NCBI RefSeq assembly: GCF_014638275.1
Contig: NZ_BMFJ01000001.1
Coordinates: 1,476,338 to 1,540,337, forward strand
Length of the DNA: 64,000 nt
Origin: Primorskyibacter flagellatus
GTDB lineage: Bacteria; Pseudomonadota; Alphaproteobacteria; Rhodobacterales; Rhodobacteraceae
Direction of reading: 5' to 3'
This document shows, one piece after another, positions 27,028-34,749 of this stretch; the first letter of the stretch is position 1, and every line of letters begins with the position of its first letter. The position numbers and the translations under genes are program-made. The notes under the pieces are model-generated. The model was not told where the DNA came from and ran no database searches. It worked only from the letters and a program-made list of their open reading frames with translations.

Positions 27028-27522
27028 CTAAGACGTGTTCCTCCGGACGCCGGTGATGCGGTCGTGCATGACCACCATCAGTCGCACCAGCACCAGTTTG
27101 GCCAGCATCGCCACGGCCATGCCCGCGACGGTCCAGAAGGCGTCCAGCCGGATCAATCCCCATGCCATCGCCAGCGCGCCGAGTGCGGACAGGACCGTGA
27201 GCGCGTGGCAGGCGGCGACCAGCCGGGGCGGCAGGGGGTGGGCGGCACGGTCCAGCCAGATCCGCTCGCCCAGAACGCCGCGCGTCATCCAGGACGACCG
27301 ATCGCGTGGCGGCGGGAACACGCGCGGGTTCAGCCAGACCCAGGCCAGCGTCAGGGCCAGCGGCAGCAGCGCACCCCAGCCCAGCCAGACCCGGCTCCAG
27401 AGGCTCAGCGCCAGCAGCGGCAGAATGGTCAGCCGTGACCAGCCGCTCCACGGATTGGCGTGGCGGGCCCAGACCTCGTCAGACATGGACATCAGGCGTT
27501 CGGACCATGCGGCGAAGGTCAT
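27028..27522 (-). CDS. Small membrane protein of unknown function
   Basis: The 164-residue product (start ATG 27522, MTFAAWSERL) begins with MSDEVWARHANPWSGWSRL, then has about four hydrophobic segments (LTILPLLALSLWSRVWLGW; ALLPLALTLAWVWL; LVAACHALTVLSALGALAMA; FWTVAGMAVAMLAKLVLVRL). The motif WARHANPWS resembles a small uncharacterised family of bacterial membrane proteins, possibly DUF6653; that name is from memory. It is a single gene between the TonB operon and the AtuA operon, with gaps of about 110-180 bases on both sides. No function is assigned. Confidence 0.7.
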   Translation of the reverse strand: MTFAAWSERLMSMSDEVWARHANPWSGWSRLTILPLLALSLWSRVWLGWGALLPLALTLAWVWLNPRVFPPPRDRSSWMTRGVLGERIWLDRAAHPLPPRLVAACHALTVLSALGALAMAWGLIRLDAFWTVAGMAVAMLAKLVLVRLMVVMHDRITGVRRNTS

Positions 27523-27633
27523 CGGCACCTCCCATCGCGGGCGTGACCGGGCCTCGCCCACGACTACCCGCCATGGCAAAGTTGTAGCGTCGCGGCCATC
27601 CGCGATCAATCCGCGCGGCCCCCGTTGACCGGG

Positions 27634-29133
27634 TTAGGCGGCTGCGAACCGGAAGACACGCAGATCGCCCTTCCGGTCGATCCGTCCGGCACGTCCGACC
27701 AGTGCATCGCCAGAGATCATCTCCGCGATGGTCGCGGTATCGTCGGGCGGGACGAGCGCCAGCGTGCGCATCCCGTCCGGCAGGCGGGCCACGATGACGC
27801 CGCGCAGGAGCGCCCCGTCGCGGTCGTAGTGCACCGTCCAGCTTTCCACGCTCACCGGGCCGGTGTGACTGTCCGACACGCCGGGGGGCGGGCCGCGCAG
27901 GGCGTCGGCATCGGCCTGCACGTCGAAATCCTGCGGGAACACCGCGTCCGCGAGCGGCGCGCCGGACAGCAGAATGGCATGGTTGGTCGTCACGATACCG
28001 CCGTTTCCGTAGACCAATCCCTTCGTTCCGGTCCCGCGCAGCCGGTCTGTCATGCAGACGATCGCGTGACCCATGTAGTTCGCGACAGGCGCGCCGCCGA
28101 AGGTCAGACCGCCAAAGACGGTGACGGGCCGGTCCTCGGGCCAGCCGATGATACGGCGCGCCATCTTGGGTACGCAGGGAAAACAGGAGTAGAGCTCTAC
28201 ATGCGCCAGATCCGCGGCGGTGACGGCATTGCGGGCCAGCGTCGCCGTCAAAACAGCCTGCATGGAGGGCGAGCGGGTGTAGCCTTCGCGATCGAGCAGT
28301 TCGGCGGGCTCTTTCGCCGCCGCGCCGAGGCCGACATGCACCGTACGGCTGTCCGGGAGGCCACGGCGGCGGGCCTCGGCCAGCGAGGTCACGATGAACC
28401 CGGCCCCCTGATTGACGGAGGCATTGGCGACCATGAACTTCGTATAGGGATGGGCAATCGGACGGTTGGCGGGGGACGGGGTGACGATCTCCTCCGCATC
28501 CGGAGCGCTGCGGATCCAGGCGCCTTCGGTGTCGGCGGCGACCTTCGCCATGCGCGACCAGATCGCGCCGGTTTCGCCCTGCCCCGCGGCGAGCGTCTGG
28601 CCCCAGGCTTCGCGGGTGGCGTTTTCGTAAAGGGGGTACATGTCGGTCGGCGCGTTCAGACCATGTGCGGCGCGAAACGGATTGGCAAGCCGCTTGGGAG
28701 AGCCGCGCAGGATGTCGCCGGGGCGCTTGCCGGGGTCCCCGGCGCGGGCGCGGGCGGCAGAGGTGCGCAGGGACTCGCCACCCACGATGGCGGCGATGCG
28801 GATCTCACCCGCACCGATGCGGTTGGCGGCCTCGTTCAGAAGGCGGACAGGGCTGTCGCCATGGGGCATGTCGGTTGTCTCGGTCCTTGCCCGCGTCGCG
28901 CCAAGCCGGGCGGCGAGGTCGTCGGCGATGGTTGTCAGGTCGGGACAGGAGATCTGGTCGACCGTCGCCAGCGTGTCCAGGTCGGACAGCCAGCCGCCGC
29001 CCGCATCCGCGTCGGCGCGGCGCAGCGCCGCCTCCATCAGGCCAAGACTGTCGAGCCCGTCCTGCCAGTGGTCCGGCCGGTCGGCGATCTGCCCGACGCC
29101 GACGATGACGGGAATGCGCTCCGGGTCCCTCAT
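27634..29133 (-). CDS. Thiolase-like protein with additional C-terminal domain (TLP1 type), catalytic Cys absent
   Basis: The 499-residue product opens like an acetyl-CoA acetyltransferase (IPVIVGVGQIADRPDHWQDG). At the position of the nucleophilic Cys (normally CxSG) the sequence reads HGDSPVRLLNEAANRIGAGE, and the usual GHP motif near the C-terminus is replaced by GGLTFGGAPVANYMGH. Residues after about 410 form an extra domain (VSDSHTGPVSVESWTVHYDR, then RGVIVARLPDGMRTLAL), as described for mycobacterial thiolase-like protein type 1. It probably does not perform classical thiolysis. It is the last gene of the TAXI-TRAP-AtuA operon and overlaps the AtuA-like small gene by 4 bp. Confidence 0.8.
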   Translation of the reverse strand: MRDPERIPVIVGVGQIADRPDHWQDGLDSLGLMEAALRRADADAGGGWLSDLDTLATVDQISCPDLTTIADDLAARLGATRARTETTDMPHGDSPVRLLNEAANRIGAGEIRIAAIVGGESLRTSAARARAGDPGKRPGDILRGSPKRLANPFRAAHGLNAPTDMYPLYENATREAWGQTLAAGQGETGAIWSRMAKVAADTEGAWIRSAPDAEEIVTPSPANRPIAHPYTKFMVANASVNQGAGFIVTSLAEARRRGLPDSRTVHVGLGAAAKEPAELLDREGYTRSPSMQAVLTATLARNAVTAADLAHVELYSCFPCVPKMARRIIGWPEDRPVTVFGGLTFGGAPVANYMGHAIVCMTDRLRGTGTKGLVYGNGGIVTTNHAILLSGAPLADAVFPQDFDVQADADALRGPPPGVSDSHTGPVSVESWTVHYDRDGALLRGVIVARLPDGMRTLALVPPDDTATIAEMISGDALVGRAGRIDRKGDLRVFRFAAA

Positions 29134-29465
29134 GCCGCCGCCCGCGCCGCGGCGACCTCTGCCGGGTCCAGTTCCATGGCGAGGAAGACGGAGCTCAGCG
29201 ATTTGCCATGCGCATCCAGTGCCAGCGACCGGGTCACGCCCCCCGCCAGCGCGTTCTTCATGACGAAGTTCATGGCCGAGAGGCCAGGCAGGTCATGGCG
29301 GGTCACCTCCGTCACGCCGAGGGCGGCGAAATGGGCCTTCACCCGGTCCGGCGTGATGAGCGTGCGCAGGGCGACATAGTCGGCGGGGTCGTAGGCGATC
29401 AGCGAAAGGCTGGAGGTGTTGCCCTTGTCCCCGGCGCGGGAATGGGCGAGGTCGCGCAGGATCAT
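29130..29465 (-). CDS. AtuA-related small protein (separate AtuA C-terminal domain)
   Basis: The 111-residue product begins ILRDLAHSRAGDKGNTSSLS, the hallmark of the domain found at the C-terminus of longer AtuA proteins. There the region AHSRAGDKGNTS is strongly conserved and probably binds a ligand. The second half has ALGVTEVTRHDLPGLSAMNF. Here the domain is a separate gene placed directly after atuA with a one-base gap, so the two products likely form a complex. Its biochemical role is unknown. Confidence 0.85.
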   Translation of the reverse strand: MILRDLAHSRAGDKGNTSSLSLIAYDPADYVALRTLITPDRVKAHFAALGVTEVTRHDLPGLSAMNFVMKNALAGGVTRSLALDAHGKSLSSVFLAMELDPAEVAAARAAA

Positions 29466-29466
29466 C

Positions 29467-30807
29467 TCAGTTCTCCATCATCTCGATTTCCGGGGTGACC
29501 AGCGCCTCGGGCACATAGACCGATCCGATGCCGATCATCTCGCGCACCGTGGCCGTCACGCCGCCGCCGCCCGCCGGACCGGCGAGGTACAGCCCGTCGA
29601 CCTCTGCCGCGATCATCTGCGCGGTTTCCGCATCCTCGCAGCGCGCGGCAAGGCGCACGCGGACTTCGGGCGCGTCCCCCTGCCGCGAGGGATAGGCGCT
29701 GTCGATGCCGATCAGTTCGGCGCGGACCTCCTGCACCGGCAGGCCGAGCCGGGCGAGCCGGCTTTCCAGCACTTCCAGTGCCAGCCGCCCGCGCGCCTGC
29801 GCACCGGGTCCAGAGTAACTGATCTGACCCTCGCCGATGAAACTGTCGACGTAGCCGACGGAAGCCTTGAGCAGCCCGGTCCTCTCACGCCCTGTTCCGC
29901 CTTCGACCCGCACCTCGTCGGGGGCGGTTTCGGTCAGGGTCACGGCCGAGAAATCGGCGATGACGTCGGGCTGCAGGTAACGCGCGGGGTCGTGCAGTTC
30001 GTAAAGCAGCTGTTCGGTGCAGGTCCGCCGGTCCAGCCGCCCGCCGGTGCCGGGCAGCTTGGACAGGGTGAGGTTGCCCTCCGAGTCGATCTCTCCGATC
30101 GGGTAGCCGATATTGGCGAGGTCGGGCACATCCTTCACGCCGGGGTCGGCGAAGTAGCCGCCGGTCACCTGGCAGGAACATTCCAGCAGGTGCCCGGCGA
30201 TGGTGCCGCGACCCAGCTTCGGCCAGTCCTGCATCGACCAGCCGAATTCATGGATCAGCGGGCCGAGGAACATCGCCGGATCCGCCGCCCGCCCGCAGAG
30301 CACCACGTCCGCCCCCTGCCCGAGCGCCGTCACGATGGCCCCGGCCCCGGTATAGGCGTTGGCCGACACGACGCGGTTGCCGAGCCGGTCGAGCGGATGG
30401 CCCAGTTCCTCGACTTCGGGGTTCAGGTCCTGGACGCGGGCAAGGATATCGTCCCCGGTTACCGCCGCGATCTTCATCCCCTTCAGGCCGAGGTCGCGGG
30501 CGATGGCATGGGTTGCCCTGGCAGCGGCGCGGGGGTTGGCGGCGCCCATGTTCGACACGATCCGGGTGCCGTTTCGCGCGCAATGCGGCAGCACCGCCTG
30601 CATCCTTCGTTCCAGCCAGGGATCGTAGCCCTTGTCCGGGTCCAGCCGCCGCGCCTTCTGCGCCAGCGCCACGGTGCGTTCGCCGAGGCACTCGAAGACG
30701 AGGTAGTCGAGCCTGCCGTCGCGGGCCAGCGCCTCTGCCGGGTCGATACGGTCGCCGGAGAAGCCCGCGCCGCCGCCGATGCGGAGTGTGCGTGTCGTGT
30801 CGGTCAT
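29467..30807 (-). CDS. AtuA family protein (acyclic terpene utilisation; DUF1446)
   Basis: The 446-residue cytoplasmic protein starts LRIGGGAGFSGDRIDPAEAL and has the family motifs YLVFECLGERTVALAQK, TRIVSNMGAANPRAAARA, and VVLCGRAADPAMFLGPLIHE. AtuA was first seen in Pseudomonas citronellol/geraniol catabolism, but its reaction has not been established to my knowledge. Here it is coupled with a TRAP permease (4-bp overlap), the separate AtuA C-terminal domain and a thiolase-like protein, so it likely acts on an imported carboxylic acid or its CoA ester. There is no acyl-CoA carboxylase in the window, unlike the Pseudomonas atu locus, so terpene use should not be assumed. Confidence 0.85.
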   Translation of the reverse strand: MTDTTRTLRIGGGAGFSGDRIDPAEALARDGRLDYLVFECLGERTVALAQKARRLDPDKGYDPWLERRMQAVLPHCARNGTRIVSNMGAANPRAAARATHAIARDLGLKGMKIAAVTGDDILARVQDLNPEVEELGHPLDRLGNRVVSANAYTGAGAIVTALGQGADVVLCGRAADPAMFLGPLIHEFGWSMQDWPKLGRGTIAGHLLECSCQVTGGYFADPGVKDVPDLANIGYPIGEIDSEGNLTLSKLPGTGGRLDRRTCTEQLLYELHDPARYLQPDVIADFSAVTLTETAPDEVRVEGGTGRERTGLLKASVGYVDSFIGEGQISYSGPGAQARGRLALEVLESRLARLGLPVQEVRAELIGIDSAYPSRQGDAPEVRVRLAARCEDAETAQMIAAEVDGLYLAGPAGGGGVTATVREMIGIGSVYVPEALVTPEIEMMEN

Positions 30808-32672
30808 GGGCGTGCGCCCTCCATGTTGCGGGTGCGGCGACCCAGGATCAGGCCGCCAGCGATCAGCGCCGCGCCAAGCGGCGGCAGTGCCCAGTAGGGG
30901 GCGATGGCGCAGGCGATGGCGAGGATGCAGATCGCCCCGTCCAGCGCCCGGTTGCCGGTCAGCGCCATGCCGGCCAGCAACGCTGGAACCGCCACCACCA
31001 GCACCGCACCGGAAATCGCGGCCTCAGCCACCGCGGCGAGCCCGTCCTGCCCGATCAGGCCGGGATAGATCAGGATGAGGAAGGGGACGAGGTAGACCAG
31101 CGCGGCCAGCCGCACCGCCTCGAACGCCGCGGTCAGCCAGTTGGTCTGCGCGATCCCGGCGGCGACGAAGACCGCGACGCACACCGGCGGCGTGATGACG
31201 GAGAGCGTGGCGAAGTAGAAGACGAACATGTGTGCGGCCAGCGGTTCGATCCCGACGTCGGTCATCGCGGGAGCGAGCACGGCGGCGACCAGCACGTAAG
31301 CGGCGGTCGTCGGCAGGCCCATCCCCATGATGAGGCAGACCAGACCGACGATCACCGCGACCAGCACCACGTTGTCCCCCGCCAGCGTGACGATGAGTGA
31401 GGACAGCGTGACCCCGACCCCGGTCATGTTGACCATGGAGACCAGCACCTGCGCCCCCGCCAGCAGCACGCCGATGATGACCATGCCGCGCCCTGCATCG
31501 CCCAGCCCGTCAAGCAGCTTGCGCCCCATTTCCCGCGGCGTGCGCGGGCCGAAGCCGGTCAGCAGGAAGGCGACGATGAGGCCGACGATGCCGTAGAAGG
31601 CCGCCGTGGTGATCGACCGCCCCATGAGGATGCCGCCCATGAGCCCGCCGATGGCCGCAAGCACGGGCAGCGAACGGCGCGGGGCGACGATCTGCGACCA
31701 GGGCGGCATCTCTTCGTCCGGGGCGTGGCGCAGGCCGTTGCGGATGGCGATGATGTGGACCGTCACGAAGACGGAGACATAGAAAAGCAGCGCCGGCATG
31801 ATCGCGGCGACCATGACCGTGAGGTAGCTGATGCCGAGGATCTCGGCCATGACGAAGGCGGCGGCCCCCATGATCGGCGGGGCGATCTGGCCCCCGGTGG
31901 AGGCGACGGCCTCTACCGCAGCGGCGAAGGGCGCCGGGTAATTCAGGCGGCGCATCATCGGAATCGTGAAGTTGCCGGTGGTCGCCACATTGGCAACGGC
32001 AGAGCCCGATACGATCCCGAAAAGGCCCGAGGCGATGGTGGCGATCTTTGCTGCGCCGCCGGGGCTGCGCCCGCCGAGGCGGGTGGCGAGGTCCATGAAG
32101 GCCTGCCCGCCGCCGGTGTGCAGCAGGAGCGAACCGAAGAGCACGAAGGCGGCGATCACGGTGGCGGCGACACCAAGCAGCATGCCCCAGATGCCGAGAT
32201 CGCCGAGCAGCAGGGTTTCGGTGACGAAGTAGACGTCGAAGCCGCGGTGGCCAAGCGCTCCGGGGATGTACTTCCCCAGAAGCGCATAGGCCAGTCCGGC
32301 CCCGACCAGCACCGGGAAGATGCCGCCGACGGCGCGTCGGCCCAGTTCCAGAGTCGACAGGACCAGCCCCGCGGTCAGCGCGATGTCCCATGGGGTCGCC
32401 CAGGGCAGGCTGGTCATGATCTCCTCGTACCGCCAGATGACGCTGGCGCAGGCGGCCACCGCCGCCGCGCCGAGCAGGAGATCGATGCCAAGCCCCATCC
32501 AGCGCCAGGACGTCCCCGCCCCGAGCGGGTAGAGCGCGTAGCCCAGTACCGTGACCAGGGCGAGGAAGATCGCCCTCTGAATCATGCTCTCGAAGGGTCC
32601 GGCACCGGCGGTCCAGAGGACGAAGAGTCCCAGGATGACCGCCAGTACCGCCGCGAACCGTTCCCGCATCAT
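30804..32672 (-). CDS. TRAP transporter fused permease (DctQM type)
   Basis: The 622-residue inner-membrane protein has about 16 hydrophobic segments. The N-terminal part corresponds to the small DctQ subunit and the rest to the large DctM subunit, as usual in TAXI-type TRAP systems. DctM-like stretches include GGRSPGGAAKIATIASGLFG, GQIAPPIMGAAAFVMAEILG and GLVCLIMGMGLPTTAAYVLV. It imports organic acids with a sodium or proton gradient. It follows the TAXI binding protein after 7 bases and overlaps atuA by 4 bp. Confidence 0.92.
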   Translation of the reverse strand: MMRERFAAVLAVILGLFVLWTAGAGPFESMIQRAIFLALVTVLGYALYPLGAGTSWRWMGLGIDLLLGAAAVAACASVIWRYEEIMTSLPWATPWDIALTAGLVLSTLELGRRAVGGIFPVLVGAGLAYALLGKYIPGALGHRGFDVYFVTETLLLGDLGIWGMLLGVAATVIAAFVLFGSLLLHTGGGQAFMDLATRLGGRSPGGAAKIATIASGLFGIVSGSAVANVATTGNFTIPMMRRLNYPAPFAAAVEAVASTGGQIAPPIMGAAAFVMAEILGISYLTVMVAAIMPALLFYVSVFVTVHIIAIRNGLRHAPDEEMPPWSQIVAPRRSLPVLAAIGGLMGGILMGRSITTAAFYGIVGLIVAFLLTGFGPRTPREMGRKLLDGLGDAGRGMVIIGVLLAGAQVLVSMVNMTGVGVTLSSLIVTLAGDNVVLVAVIVGLVCLIMGMGLPTTAAYVLVAAVLAPAMTDVGIEPLAAHMFVFYFATLSVITPPVCVAVFVAAGIAQTNWLTAAFEAVRLAALVYLVPFLILIYPGLIGQDGLAAVAEAAISGAVLVVAVPALLAGMALTGNRALDGAICILAIACAIAPYWALPPLGAALIAGGLILGRRTRNMEGARP

Positions 32673-32679
32673 GTGCCCG

Positions 32680-33642
32680 TCAGCTGGCGTCCGGCTTCAG
32701 GCGGTCGGGCACGGTGCGGCCTGACTCCTCGAAGTAGCGCAGGGCGCCGGGGTGCAGGGGAACCGTTGAATAGTCGATTGTCAGCTGCCCGAGGTCCACG
32801 CCCTTGACCGAGGCCATGGCTGCACCCTGGATCTTGTCGTCCTCCAGAATGGCCTTGGTGATCTGGTAGGCCAGCTCCTCGTCCATCGTGGCGGGCACGA
32901 CGACTCCGACGGCAAAGCTCCAGGTATCGCGGGCGGGAACCTCGCCCTCGCCTGCAATTTCCACGACGGAAATGTCGGGCATCTTCTCGCGCAGGGTGGC
33001 CTTCTGCTCCTCTGTCAGGGAGAGGACGCGGATCGGGGTGAAAGTCTGGATGTCGAGCGTGGAACTGTCGAGCTTTTCGCCCACGCCGGACTTGATGTAG
33101 CCGGCGATGCGGTTGTCCTTGACCAGCCCCACCACGTCGGTGGTCGATCCGCGCACCATTTCAGGTTCGATGCCGAGCGTCCTGAGGACCGCTTCGGCAG
33201 TGCTTTCGGTGCCCGACCCCTTGATGCCGGGGTTGAAGCGTTTGCCGTTCAGGTCGGAGAGGGACTCGATCCCGGAATCCTCGCGCACGATGACGTTCTG
33301 GATCACGTTGGAATAGACCCAGAGCATGCGCAGGTCATAGGGCTTGCCCTCCTCGCTCTGCGTCCCGGTCAGGGCGTGCTGCGCGAGGTTGGTGGTCAGC
33401 AGGCCCATGTCGATCTGGTTGCGCTCCAGCCGGCGCAGATTGTCGAAGGAAGCGCCGGTTTCCACGACGGAGGCCGATGCGCCGTCCACCTGTTCGTTGA
33501 TGACCTTGGCGACGGCGACGAAATAGCCGTAGTGGCTGGACGACGCGGATGTGGACCCGATCAGCAGGTCCTTGGCCGCGACCGGCGCGGTGCCCAGAGT
33601 GGCCGCAAATGCGGCGAGGCCGAGCAGTTTGCCCAGATTCAT
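32680..33642 (-). CDS. TAXI family TRAP solute-binding protein
   Basis: The 320-residue product (start ATG 33642) has a Sec signal MNLGKLLGLAAFAATLGTAPVAA and the TAXI pattern: LLIGSTSASSSHYGYFVAVAK, then ASVVETGASFDNLRRLERNQ, then LNGKRFNPGIKGSGTESTAEAV. GGGAGGAAACATC precedes the start, giving a strong ribosome site. TAXI proteins bind glutamate, 2-oxoglutarate or other carboxylates. First gene of the operon; the LysR gene is divergent across 165 bases. Confidence 0.92.
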   Translation of the reverse strand: MNLGKLLGLAAFAATLGTAPVAAKDLLIGSTSASSSHYGYFVAVAKVINEQVDGASASVVETGASFDNLRRLERNQIDMGLLTTNLAQHALTGTQSEEGKPYDLRMLWVYSNVIQNVIVREDSGIESLSDLNGKRFNPGIKGSGTESTAEAVLRTLGIEPEMVRGSTTDVVGLVKDNRIAGYIKSGVGEKLDSSTLDIQTFTPIRVLSLTEEQKATLREKMPDISVVEIAGEGEVPARDTWSFAVGVVVPATMDEELAYQITKAILEDDKIQGAAMASVKGVDLGQLTIDYSTVPLHPGALRYFEESGRTVPDRLKPDAS

Positions 33643-33807
33643 GATGTTTCCTCCCTTTGGTCGACCGCCTGCGCCGAAAAGCCGGGGCGCGGGGTCTGTC
33701 CTGACCGGGTCTCCCGTCCCGGACCGCCGACCGTTGCGGCCGGGGCAGTTGACAGTCTCCGCAGGGGTGATTGATAAGTGAAGTGAAAAGTTTGCAGCGA
33801 CTATTGC

Positions 33808-34749
33808 ATGAAACGACTCAATCTTGACCTGGCCGACATGCAGGCCTTCCTCTGGCTGGCGGAAAGCGGCAGCTTCCGCATGGCGGCGGAACAGGCCGGT
33901 CTGTCCGGTCCGGCGATGAGCCGACTGATCGCACGGATCGAGGACCGCATCGGCGCGCGGCTGTTCGATCGGGACACGCGCAACGTCTCGCTCACCCCGC
34001 AGGGCCACAGGTTCCGCGCGCTCGCCGACCGGCTGGTGACCGAGGCGCAGACGGCAATGGCGGATTTCGACGGCTACCTGGACGCGCGCCGCGGTCAGGT
34101 AACGATCGCGGGGCTGCCCTCCACCGTGGCGGGGTTGCTGTCACCGGTGGTGTCGCAGTTCGCCGACTCCCGCACCGGCGTGCAGCTGAAGATCTTCGAC
34201 GCGCTGGCCGAACAGGTGGCGGAGGCGGTGATTTCCGGCAAGGCGGACCTCGGCTTCTGCGCAATGCCGGTTCAGAACGCGGACAGCCTCGAATTCCACA
34301 CCCTGATCGAGGACGACTTCATGGCGGTCGGGGCCCCCGGCGGCCCGCTCGAGGAAGACCGGGCGTACACCTGGACCGAACTGACGGCGAACGATTTCAT
34401 CGCGATTTCGCCGGGCACGAGCGTTCGCACGCTGATGGAGGCCGCTCTGACCCAGAACGGCATCAATCTGGTGCCGAGGATCGAGGTCACGCATGTCGCC
34501 ACCGCGTTGACCCTCGTGATCCGCCGTATGGGCGTGACCGCCCTGCCCTATCTGGCGCTGCACCTGATCGGCAACGTGCCGATGACCGTGCGGCCGCTGG
34601 TGGCGCCCAGCCTGACGCGGCGGATCGGGATGATCCGGCTGCGCGACCGCACCCTGTCCCCGGCTGCCACGGCTTTCATGAAGGCGGTCCTGGCCTATGA
34701 TTTTTCCATGGCATCGCCCTGGCCCGCGCCTTTCACCAGGTCTGGCTGA
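33808..34749 (+). CDS. LysR family transcriptional regulator
   Basis: The 313-residue product has the LysR winged helix (LADMQAFLWLAESGSFRMAA; LSGPAMSRLIARIEDRIGARLF; TRNVSLTPQGHRF) and a two-lobed effector domain (VTIAGLPSTVAGLLSPVVSQ; ADLGFCAMPVQ; MAVGAPGGPL). It is divergent from the TAXI-TRAP-AtuA operon and probably activates it with the imported acid as co-inducer. The ATG at 33808 has no obvious Shine-Dalgarno before it. Its 3' end overlaps the convergent acyl-CoA ligase gene by 55 bases, so read-through from either side would produce antisense RNA. Confidence 0.92.
   Translation: MKRLNLDLADMQAFLWLAESGSFRMAAEQAGLSGPAMSRLIARIEDRIGARLFDRDTRNVSLTPQGHRFRALADRLVTEAQTAMADFDGYLDARRGQVTIAGLPSTVAGLLSPVVSQFADSRTGVQLKIFDALAEQVAEAVISGKADLGFCAMPVQNADSLEFHTLIEDDFMAVGAPGGPLEEDRAYTWTELTANDFIAISPGTSVRTLMEAALTQNGINLVPRIEVTHVATALTLVIRRMGVTALPYLALHLIGNVPMTVRPLVAPSLTRRIGMIRLRDRTLSPAATAFMKAVLAYDFSMASPWPAPFTRSG

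Noticed and set aside
29467..30807. Assignment of module A to citronellol/geraniol breakdown from AtuA
   Set aside because: The geranyl-CoA carboxylase and other atu genes are missing; AtuA-like proteins occur more widely.
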